Shown here: piece by piece, positions 44,011 through 53,883 of the stretch
How the letters are laid out: every line of letters starts with the position of its first letter
How positions within the stretch are numbered: position 1 is the stretch's first letter
Source: an uncultured Methylophaga sp.
Lineage (GTDB): Bacteria; Pseudomonadota; Gammaproteobacteria; Nitrosococcales; Methylophagaceae
Assembly: GCF_947259025.1 (NCBI RefSeq)
Contig: NZ_CAMYKO010000001.1
Location: 124,001-188,000, forward strand
DNA: 64,000 nt
Direction of reading: 5' to 3'
Notes under the pieces: model-generated
Databases searched by the model: none
Seen by the model: only the letters and a program-made list of their open reading frames with translations
What the model was told of the DNA's origin: nothing
Program-made: the position numbers and the translations under genes

Positions 44011-45501
44011 ATGCGCCACCTGCCCCATGAACTTTACAGCGCCGCACAAACCCGTGAAATTGACCGAACCGTTATTGAACAGCACCATATCCCCGGTGCC
44101 CGGCTCATGGCAAATGCCGGGGCGTCTGCGCTGGCATTACTCAAGCAACTATGGCCACAGGCGAGGAAGCTTGTGGTGGTCTGCGGCGGCGGCAACAATG
44201 GCGGGGATGGCTATGAACTGGCCCGCCAGGCGCTGCTGGAAGACTACCAGGTAAGCCTGTTTGAACTCGGCAAGGCTGACAAAATGAGCGATGAAACCCG
44301 CGCTGCCCGTGAGGCGCTGCAGGCACTGGGAGATCATATTCAGCCTTTTACAGGATCGCTGCCCGGGGCTGATGTGCTGGTTGACGGACTGTTTGGTACC
44401 GGCCTGGATCGTCAGGTGGCCGGTCTTTATGCCGATGCCATCGCCGCTTTAAATCAACAGACTGATACGCCGGTGCTGTCACTGGATATTGCGTCGGGCA
44501 TTGATGCCAATACCGGCAATAAAATGGGCGTAGCGGTACAAGCCTCAGCCACCCTCAGTTTTATCGGACTCAATACTGGTTTGTTCACTGGCGACGGCCC
44601 CGCTTACAGCGGCGAGGTCTATTTTGAATCGCTACAAGTCCCGGCATCGGTCTATCAAAGCTTCACTCCCACCGCCCGGCGGATAGATCTGGATGACTTC
44701 ATAGCTTTACTGGGCCCACGTCAGCGAAATGCCCACAAAGGCCATTTCGGCCATCTACTGATGATCGGTGGCGATCTAGGCATGTCCGGTGCTGTGCGCA
44801 TTGCTGCCGAGGCCGGCGCCCGGGTTGGCGCGGGGCTCAACAGTGTGGCGACGCGCAGTGCACACAGCACAATCCTTAATCTGGCCCGGCCTGAACTGAT
44901 GTCTCACGGGGTAGAGGATGCTGATGCGCTAAAGCCTTTACTGAAAAAAGCCAGTGCGCTGGTACTGGGACCGGGATTGGGCCAAAGCCGCTGGAGTCAG
45001 CGCCTGTTTGATAAAGCGCTGGATAGCGATTTACCCATTGTGCTTGATGCTGATGGCCTCAATCTGCTCAGCCATAACCCGCATCAGCGCGATAACTGGG
45101 TGCTGACACCACATCCCGGTGAAGCCGCCCGGCTGCTCGGCTGCAGCACTGCCGAGGTTCAGACTGACCGCCTGCGTGCGGTCAATGCCATACAGACCCG
45201 CTATGGGGGCGTAGTGGTACTCAAAGGCGCCGGCACCCTGATTGCGGATGGCCAGCCATTGATTCACTTGTCAGACAGGGGTAATCCGGGCATGGCCAGT
45301 GGCGGCATGGGCGATGCATTGTCCGGCATCATCGGCGGCCTGCTGGCACAGCATTTCAGTCCCATTCAGGCAGCCTGCGCCGGCGTTATGCTGCATGGTA
45401 TGGCGGCTGACAAAGCTGCCGAACAGGACGGCGAACGTGGTATGCTCGCGATGGATTTAATGCCGCACCTGCGGCAACTGGTCAATCTTCGATATGAATA
45501 A
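44011..45501 (+). CDS. nnr: Bifunctional NAD(P)H-hydrate epimerase / dehydratase
   Basis: This 496-aa enzyme repairs hydrated NAD(P)H. The N-terminal epimerase (YjeF_N, residues 10-215) has VVCGGGNNGGDGYELAR. The C-terminal ADP-dependent dehydratase (about 225-490) has NAHKGHFGHLLMIGG, VLDADGLNLL, LTPHPGEAARLLG and GNPGMASGGMGDALSGI. It is followed by tsaE 11 bases later, in the common nnr-tsaE-amiC-mutL order. Confidence 0.95.
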   Translation: MRHLPHELYSAAQTREIDRTVIEQHHIPGARLMANAGASALALLKQLWPQARKLVVVCGGGNNGGDGYELARQALLEDYQVSLFELGKADKMSDETRAAREALQALGDHIQPFTGSLPGADVLVDGLFGTGLDRQVAGLYADAIAALNQQTDTPVLSLDIASGIDANTGNKMGVAVQASATLSFIGLNTGLFTGDGPAYSGEVYFESLQVPASVYQSFTPTARRIDLDDFIALLGPRQRNAHKGHFGHLLMIGGDLGMSGAVRIAAEAGARVGAGLNSVATRSAHSTILNLARPELMSHGVEDADALKPLLKKASALVLGPGLGQSRWSQRLFDKALDSDLPIVLDADGLNLLSHNPHQRDNWVLTPHPGEAARLLGCSTAEVQTDRLRAVNAIQTRYGGVVVLKGAGTLIADGQPLIHLSDRGNPGMASGGMGDALSGIIGGLLAQHFSPIQAACAGVMLHGMAADKAAEQDGERGMLAMDLMPHLRQLVNLRYE

Positions 45502-45512
45502 GCAGGACTGTT

Positions 45513-45968
45513 TTGCAACGATTTCTGGCAGATGAACAAGCCACACTGGCTCTGGGGGCGGAACTGGCAAAGGCCTGTCCCGATGCGCTGATTCAGCTTC
45601 ACCTGGAGGGAGAACTGGGCGCCGGTAAAACCACGCTGACACGCGGGTTTCTGCGTGCATTGGGGCATGAGGGCAAGGTCAAAAGTCCGACCTACACGCT
45701 GGTAGAGCATTATCAACTTCAGCAGAGGCCGCTTTATCATTTTGATCTATACCGCGTCAGTGATCCGGGTGAACTCGAGTTTCTGGGGCTCGATGATTAC
45801 CTTTGCGATAATGCCATCTGCCTGATTGAGTGGCCGCAACGCGGTAGTGAGTATTTACCAGAAGCAGACCTTGTGATTCGGCTCAGTTATCAAAAACAGG
45901 CCCGTCAAGCCGAGATCGTGCCCTTAACAGAACGGGGCAAACAGATTTGCGGAAAACTTCACAATTAG
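45513..45968 (+). CDS. tsaE: tRNA threonylcarbamoyladenosine biosynthesis ATPase TsaE
   Basis: TsaE (151 aa) is the P-loop ATPase that helps the TsaBD complex make the t6A37 modification. It has Walker A GELGAGKTTLTRG, SPTYTLVEHY and HFDLYRVSDPGELEFLGLDDY with the conserved IEWPQRG. The start is a TTG at 45513, with AGCAGGA upstream; no ATG fits the conserved N-terminus. Confidence 0.93.
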   Translation: MQRFLADEQATLALGAELAKACPDALIQLHLEGELGAGKTTLTRGFLRALGHEGKVKSPTYTLVEHYQLQQRPLYHFDLYRVSDPGELEFLGLDDYLCDNAICLIEWPQRGSEYLPEADLVIRLSYQKQARQAEIVPLTERGKQICGKLHN

Positions 45969-46066
45969 TTCAAGTTTTGACGCTATCTTGCTTATTTAAA
46001 AAGAAAACTTGATTTTTAACTACGGCATCGACAAAATATCAATCAAGTCGATTTAAGGATGATCAG

Positions 46067-47413
46067 ATGCTCCGTTTCCTGCTGAGTATTTTTCTTTTGC
46101 TAACCAGTGACCTGGCCTGGTCGGATTCCGTTCAGGGCATTCGTGTGTCACATGATGATACCAGCGCCCGTCTGGTATTCGATCTGGATGCCAATGCCCG
46201 CTACAACACATTTACGCTGGAAAACCCGCACCGTCTGGTCATCGATCTGAAAGACTTCACCCAGCACGACAAGCTGATTATTCCCTCGCTCATTAATACG
46301 CCGGTTAAGTCTGTCCGTTATGCCGCCTATGACCGTCAAACGCTGCGGATCGTGCTGGATCTGGCACATAAAGTGGAATACCAAACCCAGACACTGAGGC
46401 CCAATCAGGGCTACCCGCACCGGCTGGTTGTGGACCTGGACTACACCGCCAGCCAGGAAAAGCAGGCATTAATCGCCGCCAAACAGGAACAAAAGCAGGA
46501 AACTAAGCAGACGCCGGCCCAGCAACAGCAAGCCAAGGCCAGCGAGGTGAAGCAAAACAAGGTGCTGCCACGTCGGGATATCGTGATTGCGATTGACCCG
46601 GGCCACGGCGGCCAGGATCCCGGTGCTATCGGTCCGCGCGGCACTCAGGAAAAAGATATTGTGCTGTCAGTGGCAAAACGACTGGCCAAGCTGGTTGATC
46701 AGGAGCCGGGTATGCGCTCTTACCTGACCCGCGATAAGGACGTCTTTATCAGCCTGCGCCAGCGCATTCGCCGCGCCCATGAAAACGGCGCGGATATGTT
46801 TATTTCCATTCATGCGGACGCTTTCCACAAACGCAGTGCCCGAGGGTCTTCGGTCTATGTACTATCCGAACGTGGCGCCAGTAGTGAAGCAGCGCAAATC
46901 CTGGCTGACCGCGAAAACGCCGCCGATCTGGCCGGGGGCATCAGTCTGGAAGACAAAGATGACCTGCTGGCCTCGGTGTTACTGGATCTGTCGCAGACTG
47001 CCAGCCTGGAAGCCAGTCTGGAAGTTGCCAATACCGTGCTTTCCGGCCTTAAACGGGTCGGCCATGTACATAAAAAACAGGTCGAATCCGCTGCTTTTGT
47101 GGTGTTGAAATCACCCGATATTCCCTCGGTCCTGGTAGAAACGGCGTTTATCTCCAACCCAGATGAGGAAAAAAGACTGCGCACCTCTGCGCACCAGAGC
47201 AAACTGGCCCATGCGATGATGGTCGGCATTCGTAATTATTTCCAGCGTAACCCGCTGCCGGGTACAAGTGTGCCGCAACAGCACATTGTCAGTGCCGGCG
47301 ATACCCTGAGCATGATTGCCCAGCGCTATCAGGTCAGCATGGCTGATATCCGCAGCGTGAACGGCTTGTCGAACACCACGTTGCATATCGGTGATGTACT
47401 GAAAATCCCCTAG
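46067..47413 (+). CDS. N-acetylmuramoyl-L-alanine amidase (AmiC/AmiB type) with AMIN and LysM domains
   Basis: A 448-aa periplasmic amidase that cuts the peptide stem from septal peptidoglycan. It has a signal peptide (about residues 1-19), an AMIN localisation domain (24-125), a Gln/Lys-rich linker (130-165), an Amidase_3 zinc domain (DIVIAIDPGHGGQDPGAIG, FISIHADAF, VLVETAFISNPDEE) and a C-terminal LysM (HIVSAGDTLSMIAQRYQV). This layout is AmiB-like. The gene lies between tsaE and mutL, the usual amiB position. Confidence 0.93.
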   Translation: MLRFLLSIFLLLTSDLAWSDSVQGIRVSHDDTSARLVFDLDANARYNTFTLENPHRLVIDLKDFTQHDKLIIPSLINTPVKSVRYAAYDRQTLRIVLDLAHKVEYQTQTLRPNQGYPHRLVVDLDYTASQEKQALIAAKQEQKQETKQTPAQQQQAKASEVKQNKVLPRRDIVIAIDPGHGGQDPGAIGPRGTQEKDIVLSVAKRLAKLVDQEPGMRSYLTRDKDVFISLRQRIRRAHENGADMFISIHADAFHKRSARGSSVYVLSERGASSEAAQILADRENAADLAGGISLEDKDDLLASVLLDLSQTASLEASLEVANTVLSGLKRVGHVHKKQVESAAFVVLKSPDIPSVLVETAFISNPDEEKRLRTSAHQSKLAHAMMVGIRNYFQRNPLPGTSVPQQHIVSAGDTLSMIAQRYQVSMADIRSVNGLSNTTLHIGDVLKIP

Positions 47414-47435
47414 ACCTCAGTGGCTGATTTCATAC

Positions 47436-47693
47436 ACCACAGAGGCACAGAGGTCACAGCGTTTTTCTTCATGATTTGTTCAGTTCTTTATGGTTCCTTT
47501 TTTTGACCGGGCTGGATTGCCGCGTCTCTGCCGCTCCTCGCAATGACGGTTATCTTGGCATTTGTCTGGTGTAGCATCAGTCCTGATGGTCTCACCCCGT
47601 TTATAGCTGTGATTTTTAACAAGAGTGAACACTCACAAAACGCTGTGGGTATTTTTGGTGAAAATTTCTCTGTGTCCTCTGTGCCTCTGTGGC
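47436..47693. repeat. Inverted-repeat unit 1 (non-coding), between amiC and mutL
   Basis: The left arm 47436-47461 reads ACCACAGAGGCACAGAGG then TCACAG. The right arm 47667-47693 is its inverse (CTCTGTGTCC, then TCTGTGCCTCTGTGG). The arms share about 20 matching bases and flank 205 bases with no credible gene. The whole gap between amiC and mutL is 331 bases. The unit has the same ends as units 2-4. No target duplication is visible here. Confidence 0.75.
47514..47549. repeat. Imperfect palindrome, ATTGC...GCAAT type, inside unit 1
   Basis: GGATTGCCGCG at the left and CTCGCAATGACGG at the right form a short imperfect palindrome. It resembles a second widespread intergenic repeat type ending in GCAATGACG. 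It appears once in this window, nested inside inverted-repeat unit 1. Confidence 0.4.
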
Positions 47694-47744
47694 TAAAAAA
47701 TGCTCCAAACTGTCCATATTCCAAGTTACTGCTAAACTTGCAGC

Positions 47745-49394
47745 ATGACTAAACGTATCCATGCCCTGCCCCTGCAACTGGCCAACCAGATCGCCGCCGG
47801 TGAGGTGGTTGAGCGGCCGGCCTCGGTGCTCAAGGAACTGGTGGAAAACAGTATTGATGCCGGGGCCACGCAGATTGATATTCAGATAGAAGGGGCCGGC
47901 AGTCAGCTGATCAAGGTCACGGATAATGGCAGCGGCATTCACCCGCAGGACTTGCCGCTGGCGCTCAGCCGCCATGCCACCAGCAAGCTGGACAGTAAAG
48001 AACAACTCAGCCACATCAACAGTCTGGGTTTTCGCGGTGAGGCACTGCCCAGTATTGCCTCGGTCTCACGGCTAACGCTGGTGTCGAAACAGACCGATCA
48101 GGACTGCGCCTGGCAGCTCAGTGGTGATGACCAGGCGGTTGAACCGGCCGCCCATCCGGATGGCACCAGCATCAGCGTTGCCGAACTGTTTTTCAACCTG
48201 CCTGCCCGCCGCCACTTTCTGCGTAGTGACAAAACCGAGCTGCATCACTTGCAGACCTGTTTTAACCGGCTGGCATTAAGTCGCTTCGATATCGGCTTTG
48301 CTGTGCGTTTCGGTGACCAGAAAAATCGCCTGCCCGCCATCACTGAGCCTGCCGAGTATGCCCGTCGTATCGGCAAAATCTGTGGGCTAGGCTTTGTCCG
48401 TGATGCCCGTTATTTTGAACAGCAATTTGATGCCATCAGACTGCATGGCTGGGTCGGCAAACGCTCCGCACACCGGGCACAGACCGATGTGCAGTATTTC
48501 TTTATCAATGGCCGGGTGATTCGTGACCGGATTATCAATCACGCTATCCGTCAGGCGTACGGTGATGCGTTGCCGGCAGGAAGACAGCCGGCATATGTGT
48601 TGTATCTGGAACTGCCGCTGGATCGGGTTGATGTCAATGTCCATCCCACCAAGCATGAAGTGCGCTTCCGTGATGCCCGGTTGGTGCATGGCCTGATTAC
48701 CCGCGCTGTTGAAGAAGCGCTGGATGACACTGGCACATCCCCCCAGACACAGACCGAGTTACCACTGGCAACAACTCAACCCACTGAAGTCAGGGATGCT
48801 CAGCCGGTTTATCGAGACCATGGGGCAAAACCGTCTTTAGCAGCTACCCCCCTCAATAAAACTCAGCACAGCACCGACGCATTGTTAGTGCTGCACCAGC
48901 GCTTTGCCCTGATCACCGAGCCGGAACCGGCACTGATCGATTTACAACTAGCTGATTATCAACTGCGCCAACAACAACTGCAGCAGGCCATTGCCGAAAA
49001 CAGGCTGGCTTCACGGCCAATCCTGGTTCCCACCCCACTGACGCTGAGCAGCCAACAACTGGCTTTGCTGGATCAACACCGTCAGTTACTGGAACAAATG
49101 GCAATGGTCTATGACATCAGAGCCGAACAGGCTGCCATCAAACGTATTCCCTACCTGCTATCACAGGTGGATCTGCAACAGTTGACCTCGGCCGTTGTCG
49201 AATGTCTTGAAGTCAATGGTGATGATGAAGCAGCGCTCAGCCAGACGCTTCAGGCGCTGTTGCCAAAGTCTCCTATCCTGTCCCAGCAACAGGCACGTGA
49301 CATACTGGCACAAATCCAGGTCGAGCCCGCTCAAGACGCGAGCTGGAGGCAGAAACTTGATCCGGCGACATTGACTGGCTTATTCTCGAACTAA
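47745..49394 (+). CDS. mutL: DNA mismatch repair protein MutL
   Basis: MutL (549 aa) links mismatch recognition by MutS to strand incision. The GHKL ATPase motifs are LVENSIDAGATQIDI, DNGSGIHP and GFRGEALPSI. The C-terminal dimerisation domain (from about residue 365) lacks the DQHAx2Ex4E endonuclease signature, as in bacteria that use MutH, though DQHRQLLEQ is present. It is somewhat short because the linker after the ATPase is short. Confidence 0.94.
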   Translation: MTKRIHALPLQLANQIAAGEVVERPASVLKELVENSIDAGATQIDIQIEGAGSQLIKVTDNGSGIHPQDLPLALSRHATSKLDSKEQLSHINSLGFRGEALPSIASVSRLTLVSKQTDQDCAWQLSGDDQAVEPAAHPDGTSISVAELFFNLPARRHFLRSDKTELHHLQTCFNRLALSRFDIGFAVRFGDQKNRLPAITEPAEYARRIGKICGLGFVRDARYFEQQFDAIRLHGWVGKRSAHRAQTDVQYFFINGRVIRDRIINHAIRQAYGDALPAGRQPAYVLYLELPLDRVDVNVHPTKHEVRFRDARLVHGLITRAVEEALDDTGTSPQTQTELPLATTQPTEVRDAQPVYRDHGAKPSLAATPLNKTQHSTDALLVLHQRFALITEPEPALIDLQLADYQLRQQQLQQAIAENRLASRPILVPTPLTLSSQQLALLDQHRQLLEQMAMVYDIRAEQAAIKRIPYLLSQVDLQQLTSAVVECLEVNGDDEAALSQTLQALLPKSPILSQQQARDILAQIQVEPAQDASWRQKLDPATLTGLFSN

Positions 49395-49419
49395 ATTTTC
49401 TTTGCTTAAGCGAACCGAT

Positions 49420-50544
49420 ATGGCCAAGTCAGCCCGACCTACTCCCTCTCTCATTCCAGCCGTTCTGGCTCTGATCGTGCTGGTCATACTTGGCTATCTG
49501 TTGTTCGCCGATCTGCAACCCTCACGCACGGAACACACGGTGACGCCACCGATTGAAATCGAGGAAGCCGGTCAGGATGTGATTACCGAAGAAACCATCG
49601 ACATCGCCCCTGAGCAGCAACAGGTGATGGAGGAAGAAGCCTCTACTTTTGTTGACAATCTGGCTCCTGAACCCAGTGAAGAGAAAACCGTTACCATTAC
49701 CGAGCAACAGGGTGAGTTTGTTCGACATGACGGTACGATTGCTATTCCCAAGCTGGAACAGCGCGATACCACGATTGGCGAGCTGATGGAGGACAAAAGC
49801 CTGGAAGCCGACACCCCGCTGACATTGCAATACACTGAAACCCAAAAACAGACGACCACGCTGGACGATTTGGATGCGACAACTGAAGACAAAACCGAAG
49901 TTATCACCCTGGAGCAGGAGGATGGCAGCCGTCGTCAGGCACCATTGGCTGATTTGATGAATGATAAAAGTCTGGATAAATCAGCAGCGGTCACCGTTAT
50001 CACTGAAACCGAGCGTACCCGGCAGACTACTGCTGGTGAGCTGGCAGAGTCTGGCATTGAGCCTTCACAGCAAGTCACGGCCACCATTAACCGCGGGGTT
50101 GAAGAACTATCAGTTAAAGAAATAGTACAAAGCGGTGAATTACCCGATAACGCGCTGTTTTACCTGCACAGGGTCACAGAGCGCGACCGTCAGGGTTTAT
50201 GGGGGATTATTCAGAGCGGCCTGATTCAGCGTTTCCGCCAAGGGCTGACACTGGAAGGCATTGCCCCCAACAAAAACATGGTGCGGGTAACCATCCCTGC
50301 TGACGCTGACGAACCGCTGCCGACCGGACTCAGTTCATTTCTGGGAAAAGTCCTCAATAACAAGGTGGAGACAAGCTACATCTACAACTTCACCACCCGT
50401 GCCATGGGTCATAACCCCGACCTGATTCATCCCGGCCAGCAATTGATCCTGATTCATTTCAGTCCGGATGAGCTCAAAAAAATCTATCTGTTTTTCGCCG
50501 ATCAACGCAATGAGCGCGCCCAGAGCTTCGCCATTCAACCCTGA
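49420..50544 (+). CDS. Single-pass membrane protein with internal repeats and LysM-like C-terminus
   Basis: This 374-aa protein is not one I recognise. It has one N-terminal membrane helix (residues 11-32), so the rest is probably periplasmic. Residues 35-90 are very acidic. Two or three related repeats of about 60 residues follow (IGELMEDKSLEADTPLTL, LADLMNDKSLDKSAAVTV, and a weaker third). The C-terminus (about 265-355) has LWGIIQSGL and NPDLIHPGQQLILI, which resemble the two ends of a LysM peptidoglycan-binding domain with a long insertion. ATG 49420 is preferred over TTG 49402. Confidence 0.65.
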   Translation: MAKSARPTPSLIPAVLALIVLVILGYLLFADLQPSRTEHTVTPPIEIEEAGQDVITEETIDIAPEQQQVMEEEASTFVDNLAPEPSEEKTVTITEQQGEFVRHDGTIAIPKLEQRDTTIGELMEDKSLEADTPLTLQYTETQKQTTTLDDLDATTEDKTEVITLEQEDGSRRQAPLADLMNDKSLDKSAAVTVITETERTRQTTAGELAESGIEPSQQVTATINRGVEELSVKEIVQSGELPDNALFYLHRVTERDRQGLWGIIQSGLIQRFRQGLTLEGIAPNKNMVRVTIPADADEPLPTGLSSFLGKVLNNKVETSYIYNFTTRAMGHNPDLIHPGQQLILIHFSPDELKKIYLFFADQRNERAQSFAIQP

Positions 50545-50615
50545 TGCTGGACTTGTTACTGTTGCTGCTTGTGGCAGGCATTATTGCCCTTGCCTTCCTG
50601 ATGCCGCTGGATTGA
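50544..50615 (+). CDS. Possible 23-residue membrane microprotein
   Basis: The ORF starts at ATG 50544, overlapping the upstream stop as TGATG, and encodes 23 residues: an acidic-capped hydrophobic helix beginning MLDLLLLLLVAG and ending FLMPLD. It could be a single-helix membrane peptide translated by re-initiation. Nothing else supports it, and hydrophobic short ORFs arise by chance. Confidence 0.35.
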   Translation: MLDLLLLLLVAGIIALAFLMPLD

Positions 50616-50692
50616 TAAGGTTGGCTTATCAAGCACAGAAACCATTTATTTGATTCAAACGGCCGGACGTAATGTCAGAACTGGCCAAAAAA

Positions 50693-53600
50693 TCAGCCTT
50701 TGAAGCTTTTTTCCACGAGGCCAGACTCTTCCCTTTTCTCAAATTTCCCAAAGCGCAGCATCACGCTCGGCAAAACCAGCAGGTTGAGAATGGTCGAAGA
50801 CACCAGGCCGCCAATAATGATACTGGCCATCGGCCCCATGATCTCACGACCGGGATTGTCCGAATTAACCGCAATCGGCAGCATAGCCAGCGCGGTCACC
50901 AGCGCCGTGATCAGAATCGAAGGCAACCGCTCCTGCGCGCCACGAATCGCTGTCTCCAGGTCCCAGCGGGCGCCTTCTTCTGCGACCAGGTACTGGTAAT
51001 GCGAGACCAGCATGATCGAGTTGCGCAAAGTGATGCCAAAAAGCGTGACAAAGCCCACCATCGAGCCTATCGATAGCACACCATTTGTCATCAGCACCGC
51101 AATCACCCCGCCCACCAGTGAAAACGGCAGGTTAATCAACACCAGCGCCATATTACGCAGACTGCGTAAAGCCAGATAAAGCAGTAACAACACGGCAATG
51201 CCAGCCAGGCTGGAGTGCACAATCAAATCCTCACGTGACTGAGCTTGGGCTATCGCCGCACCGGTAAATTCAGGGTAAATATCAGCACTGAAGGAAACCT
51301 CATCCCGAACCCGTTGCCTCAGTTCATCAAAAAACGAGGTTAAATCACGCCCGCTGACATTACAGGTCACGGTCTGCAGCCGCTGGGCATCACGATGCAG
51401 GATTGCGTGGCGCCCGGACACCTGCTCTACCGTGGCAATATCCTGCAAGCTCAGCATAAAACCATCTGCCGCCCGGATCGGCAGCTCCCGCACATGTCGC
51501 ATTTGCTGGCGCAAGTTCTCAGGTACCACCACCACCACATCGTAGATCTGGTTACCCTGCTGAACCTGACCCACTGTGGTGCCGTCATAAGCCGTTTTCA
51601 GCGTATCCATCACCTGTTTGGGGCTGAGTCCCCAGAAAGCTAATCGATCCAAATCCAGCCGAATTTCCAGTTGTGGCTCACTGGGTGGTGCCCGTAATTG
51701 AATATCCGTGGCGCCGTCGATCTCTTGCATGACCTGCGCAATTTCGCGAGCTTTTTGATCCAGCGCGTCCAGATCCTGACCATAAACATTAACCACCACC
51801 GGCGAGGTATAACCGGAAATCGTTTCATCAATGCGTTCAGTCAGGAAGGAGTTCACTTCGGAATTAATGCCGGGAAACGCTTCCAGAATATCGCGGATCT
51901 CGTCCAGGACCCGCTGCTGGGATGTGCCGTCCATCGGTTCCAGATCCACTTCATATTCACTGTAATGAGTGCCAAAGGTATCCGCCCCACGCTCGGCACG
52001 GCCCGCCCATTGCGAAGTCGAGCGAACCCCGGGGATCGCCGCCACCCGTTTTTCTATTTCGCCGCCGATGCGTAAAGACTCACCAATAGAAGTGCCGGGA
52101 ATACTGGAGGTGTGAATGATGTAGTGACCCTCACGCAGTTCGGGCAGGAAACTGCCGCCGAGCAGCGGCAGGATGCCGATACCAGTCAAACACAAAAGTA
52201 ATACGCCAGATACCGTCAGGCCGGGCGCACGGCTGATGGCGCGCAGTGATTTGGCGTATAGCGGCTTGAGCCACCGGACCACCGGCGGCTCACGGTCACT
52301 GATATCCCCTTTATGGGTCAGCAACAGATGACACAGTGCCGGGGTGACAGTCAGCGCCACCAGCAGGGAAGCAAAAATCGACAGGATATAGGCTTCACCC
52401 AGCGGTTCGAACATGCGTCCGGCCACCCCGCTCAGGGTCAACAGCGGCACAAAGACCAGCATCACAATAAAGCTGGCATACACCACCGAACTTCTGACCT
52501 CCATGGAAGCCTGGTAGACCACTTCCATAGTGGGGCGCGGTGCTGGCAAGGCGGCATTCTGGCGCAATCGCCTGAAAATATTTTCAGTATCGATGATGGC
52601 ATCATCCACCACTTCACCCAGCGCTATCGCCAACCCGCCCAGGACCATGATATTGATGTTGATGCCCAGCTCCAGCAGTACAATCAGCGCTGCCATGATC
52701 GACAGTGGAATCGCCGTCAGCGAGATAATGGCAGTACGCAGGTTGAACAGAAACAGCACCAGTACCAGCATCACCAGACCACCACCCACAAACAGGTGTT
52801 CACGGATATTGTGCAGCGAGCTCTCTATATAATTAGCAGGCCGGAACAGATCGTCGTGCAAGGTGATGCCTTCGGCTTCAAACCCCGGTTTAAACTCGGC
52901 CAGCGCAGCTTCAATGCCTTCGGTTACAGCCAGGGTCTCGGCATCATACTGACCGATAACCATCAACACTACGCCGGGCACTGTGCCCACCGCAGCGCCG
53001 CCGATAGTCGGTGCCGGCGCGGTTTTGACCGTGGCCACATCCCCAAGGTGCAGAATATCCACGCCGGTCTTGCGAATCACCACCTTGGCCAGTTGTTCGG
53101 CATTAAGCGGCTGTCCGGTGACCTGCAATGCCATACGCTGGTTGGGGTTTTCAATAAAGCCCGTGCCCTGAATGCCGGTTGCCTGCCGGGCTGCAGCCGT
53201 CACCTCTTCGACTGAGAGATCAAACTGTGCCAGTTTGTTGGGATCAATCTGGATTTGCAGTTGGCGCTCGTGGCCGCCAAAGACATTGATATCCGCGACC
53301 CCTTCGACACTGAGCAAGCGGGGTGACAGCGTCCAGTCGACTAAAGAGCGGAGTTGCATCAGGTCGTGACTGTCTGAGGTCAGACCAATAGTCATCACTG
53401 TCCCGGAAGAGGATTCCAGTGGCACCATTAACGGCGTTTCCACACCAACAGGTAATTGATCCTTGAGCCCCAGCAGCCGCTCGGAGACCAATTGCCGGTC
53501 CAGGTAAATATCGGTGCTGTCCTTAAAGGTCAGAATCAATACAGACAAGCTGGGAATAGACTGTGAACGCACAGATTCCAGCCCCACCAGCCCGCGCAGT

Positions 53601-53815
53601 GCATTTTCCAGCGGCTGGGTGACCAGGATCTCGACCTGCTCGGCAGTCAGACCCTGGGCTTCGGTTTGGATAATGACCTGCTTGGGGGCAAATTCCGGGA
53701 AGATATCCAGACTGGCATTGGAGAGCTTATAGGCGCCATAACCGAGCATGAGCATGGCCAGCGCCACCACGACCCCGCGAAAGCGAACCGAGAAGGCGAC
53801 CAGCTTAGACAGCAT
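50693..53815 (-). CDS. Heavy-metal efflux type RND transporter (CusA/CzcA family)
   Basis: A 1040-aa inner-membrane proton-driven pump of normal RND length. It has the N-terminal helix plus porter domain (DIFPEFAPKQVIIQTEAQGL), helices 2-6 with GEVVDDAIIDTENIFRRLR in helix 4 (proton relay acids of the CzcA/CusA group), and a second porter half. The DIFPE start and VDDAIIDTEN motif place it among heavy-metal efflux pumps. The CusA methionine residues were not resolved by eye, so the substrate is unknown. The adaptor gene lies 68 bases upstream. Confidence 0.88.
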   Translation of the reverse strand: MLSKLVAFSVRFRGVVVALAMLMLGYGAYKLSNASLDIFPEFAPKQVIIQTEAQGLTAEQVEILVTQPLENALRGLVGLESVRSQSIPSLSVLILTFKDSTDIYLDRQLVSERLLGLKDQLPVGVETPLMVPLESSSGTVMTIGLTSDSHDLMQLRSLVDWTLSPRLLSVEGVADINVFGGHERQLQIQIDPNKLAQFDLSVEEVTAAARQATGIQGTGFIENPNQRMALQVTGQPLNAEQLAKVVIRKTGVDILHLGDVATVKTAPAPTIGGAAVGTVPGVVLMVIGQYDAETLAVTEGIEAALAEFKPGFEAEGITLHDDLFRPANYIESSLHNIREHLFVGGGLVMLVLVLFLFNLRTAIISLTAIPLSIMAALIVLLELGININIMVLGGLAIALGEVVDDAIIDTENIFRRLRQNAALPAPRPTMEVVYQASMEVRSSVVYASFIVMLVFVPLLTLSGVAGRMFEPLGEAYILSIFASLLVALTVTPALCHLLLTHKGDISDREPPVVRWLKPLYAKSLRAISRAPGLTVSGVLLLCLTGIGILPLLGGSFLPELREGHYIIHTSSIPGTSIGESLRIGGEIEKRVAAIPGVRSTSQWAGRAERGADTFGTHYSEYEVDLEPMDGTSQQRVLDEIRDILEAFPGINSEVNSFLTERIDETISGYTSPVVVNVYGQDLDALDQKAREIAQVMQEIDGATDIQLRAPPSEPQLEIRLDLDRLAFWGLSPKQVMDTLKTAYDGTTVGQVQQGNQIYDVVVVVPENLRQQMRHVRELPIRAADGFMLSLQDIATVEQVSGRHAILHRDAQRLQTVTCNVSGRDLTSFFDELRQRVRDEVSFSADIYPEFTGAAIAQAQSREDLIVHSSLAGIAVLLLLYLALRSLRNMALVLINLPFSLVGGVIAVLMTNGVLSIGSMVGFVTLFGITLRNSIMLVSHYQYLVAEEGARWDLETAIRGAQERLPSILITALVTALAMLPIAVNSDNPGREIMGPMASIIIGGLVSSTILNLLVLPSVMLRFGKFEKREESGLVEKSFKG

Positions 53816-53883
53816 TGATCACCTCAACAGTTGAGAACTCAGGCAGAACAACAGTCGCTGAATGATTCAGAAACGCCGGGCTA

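Noticed and set aside
47436-47693. Target duplication around repeat unit 1
   Set aside because: The flanking bases differ (TCATAC versus CTAAAA), so no duplication can be claimed for this unit.
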